The notes beneath the pieces are model-generated. The model saw only the letters and a program-made list of their open reading frames with translations, had not been told where the DNA came from and did no database searches. A program made the translations under genes and the position numbers. From positions 62,001 through 126,000 of the forward strand of contig NZ_JOEQ01000018.1 in the NCBI RefSeq assembly GCF_000721075.1: DNA of 64,000 nucleotides, in the 5' to 3' direction. Positions within the stretch are counted from its first letter, which is position 1. The number at the start of each line of letters is the position of its first letter. The DNA is from Streptosporangium amethystogenes. GTDB lineage: Bacteria; Actinomycetota; Actinomycetes; Streptosporangiales; Streptosporangiaceae. Positions 63,670 through 64,000 of the stretch are shown here, piece by piece.

Positions 63670-64000
63670 TCAGACGGGCGTGGTGCCGCCCAGCTCACGC
63701 GACAGCTCGCGCGCCACCCCCAGCAGCACGGCGGCGGCCCGCGTCTCCAGGTCACCCGCGAGGGAGGCCACCGTGCCGAGGATCGCCATCGAGGCGACCA
63801 CCTGATCACCCTCGAAGATCGGCGCCGCGAGCACGCGTACCCCGTGGTCCACCGGAGAGTTGATCGCGAGCCCGGTCCGCCGGACCTCCCTGAGGAGTTC
63901 ACGCAACTCCGCGGAGGCCCGCAGCCGCCGCGCGAGCCCGGGTACCTCTCCCACGGGCAGGTAGGCGCAGAAGATCCGGCCCTGGGCCGAGCGGGCGACG
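63670..64000 (-). CDS. IclR-family regulator, C-terminal part (runs off window edge)
   Basis: About 109 codons of the ligand-binding domain are present. Features are ARSAQGRIFCAYLPVGEVPG, the RRTGLAINSPVDHGVRVLAA and PIFEGDQVVASMAILGT segments, and a C-terminal helix (LLGVARELSRELGG). These are typical of IclR effector domains, which bind aromatic or small organic acids. The DNA-binding half lies outside the window. It probably controls the catabolic genes to its left. Confidence 0.87.
   Translation of the reverse strand, partial: VARSAQGRIFCAYLPVGEVPGLARRLRASAELRELLREVRRTGLAINSPVDHGVRVLAAPIFEGDQVVASMAILGTVASLAGDLETRAAAVLLGVARELSRELGGTTPV

Noticed and set aside
63486..63902. Minus-strand 138-codon frame overlapping the IclR gene
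   Set aside because: Out of frame with the IclR domain and Arg/Ser/Trp-rich; a shadow frame.

Overview
High-G+C actinomycete chromosome, most likely Streptosporangiales (Streptosporangium/Nonomuraea-like). The evidence is the gene content: a BldN-type sigma factor with its anti-sigma, a Rex-regulated hem operon, an HspR-controlled dnaK operon, paired DUF397/DUF5753 genes, the 32-residue ribosomal protein bS22, and many GTG starts in 4-nt stop/start overlaps. All identifications come from reading the translations. No database search was possible, and comparisons with Streptomyces gene order are from memory.

Layout. 1-3100: two tandem NarL-type sensor kinases (the first cut by the window edge) coupled to one response regulator. 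3119-3760: a stand-alone prim-pol domain protein. 3953-9908: a minus-strand haem operon, rex-hemA-hemC-cobA/hemD-hemB, with a near-perfect Rex operator between rex and a divergent glutaredoxin. 10.5-23.8 kb: a developmental and housekeeping block: a 7-TM protein fused to an ABM domain, bldN and rsbN, a HAD phosphatase, alpha/beta hydrolase, acyltransferase, epimerase, bS22, a BdtA-like excisionase-fold regulator, a phosphatase, acuC, an MFS pump and proC. 24.9-31.8 kb: dnaK-grpE-dnaJ-hspR-clpB behind two HAIR operators.

31.9-48.7 kb is mixed accessory DNA: secreted low-complexity proteins, a TetR regulator beside an EphD-like hydrolase-SDR fusion, a CapA-like lipoprotein, a catalase remnant joined in frame to the start of a Fur-type regulator, a WhiJ-like DUF5753/DUF397 module, two genes that look like a decayed integrative-element transfer region, a molybdopterin oxidoreductase, an HD hydrolase, a Rieske/DUF2231 membrane protein, a TauE exporter and an ABC ATPase.

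48.7-55.6 kb holds a Ser/Thr kinase with seven WD40 repeats, a GAF-histidine kinase/response regulator pair, and three paralogous small secreted proteins that share a DUF11-like beta fold with a conserved cysteine pair. 55.7-64.0 kb is an aromatic meta-cleavage cluster: Rieske ring-hydroxylating dioxygenase alpha and beta subunits, a two-domain extradiol dioxygenase with a complete active site, a Dabb protein, acetamidase/formamidase, cupin, HpcH/HpaI aldolase, a COG3964-like amidohydrolase, FAH-family hydrolase, and an IclR regulator running off the right edge. Together these could hydroxylate an aromatic ring, open it beside the diol, and split the product to pyruvate plus a small aldehyde. 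The amidase and amidohydrolase suggest a nitrogen-containing or acylated substrate, which cannot be named from sequence.
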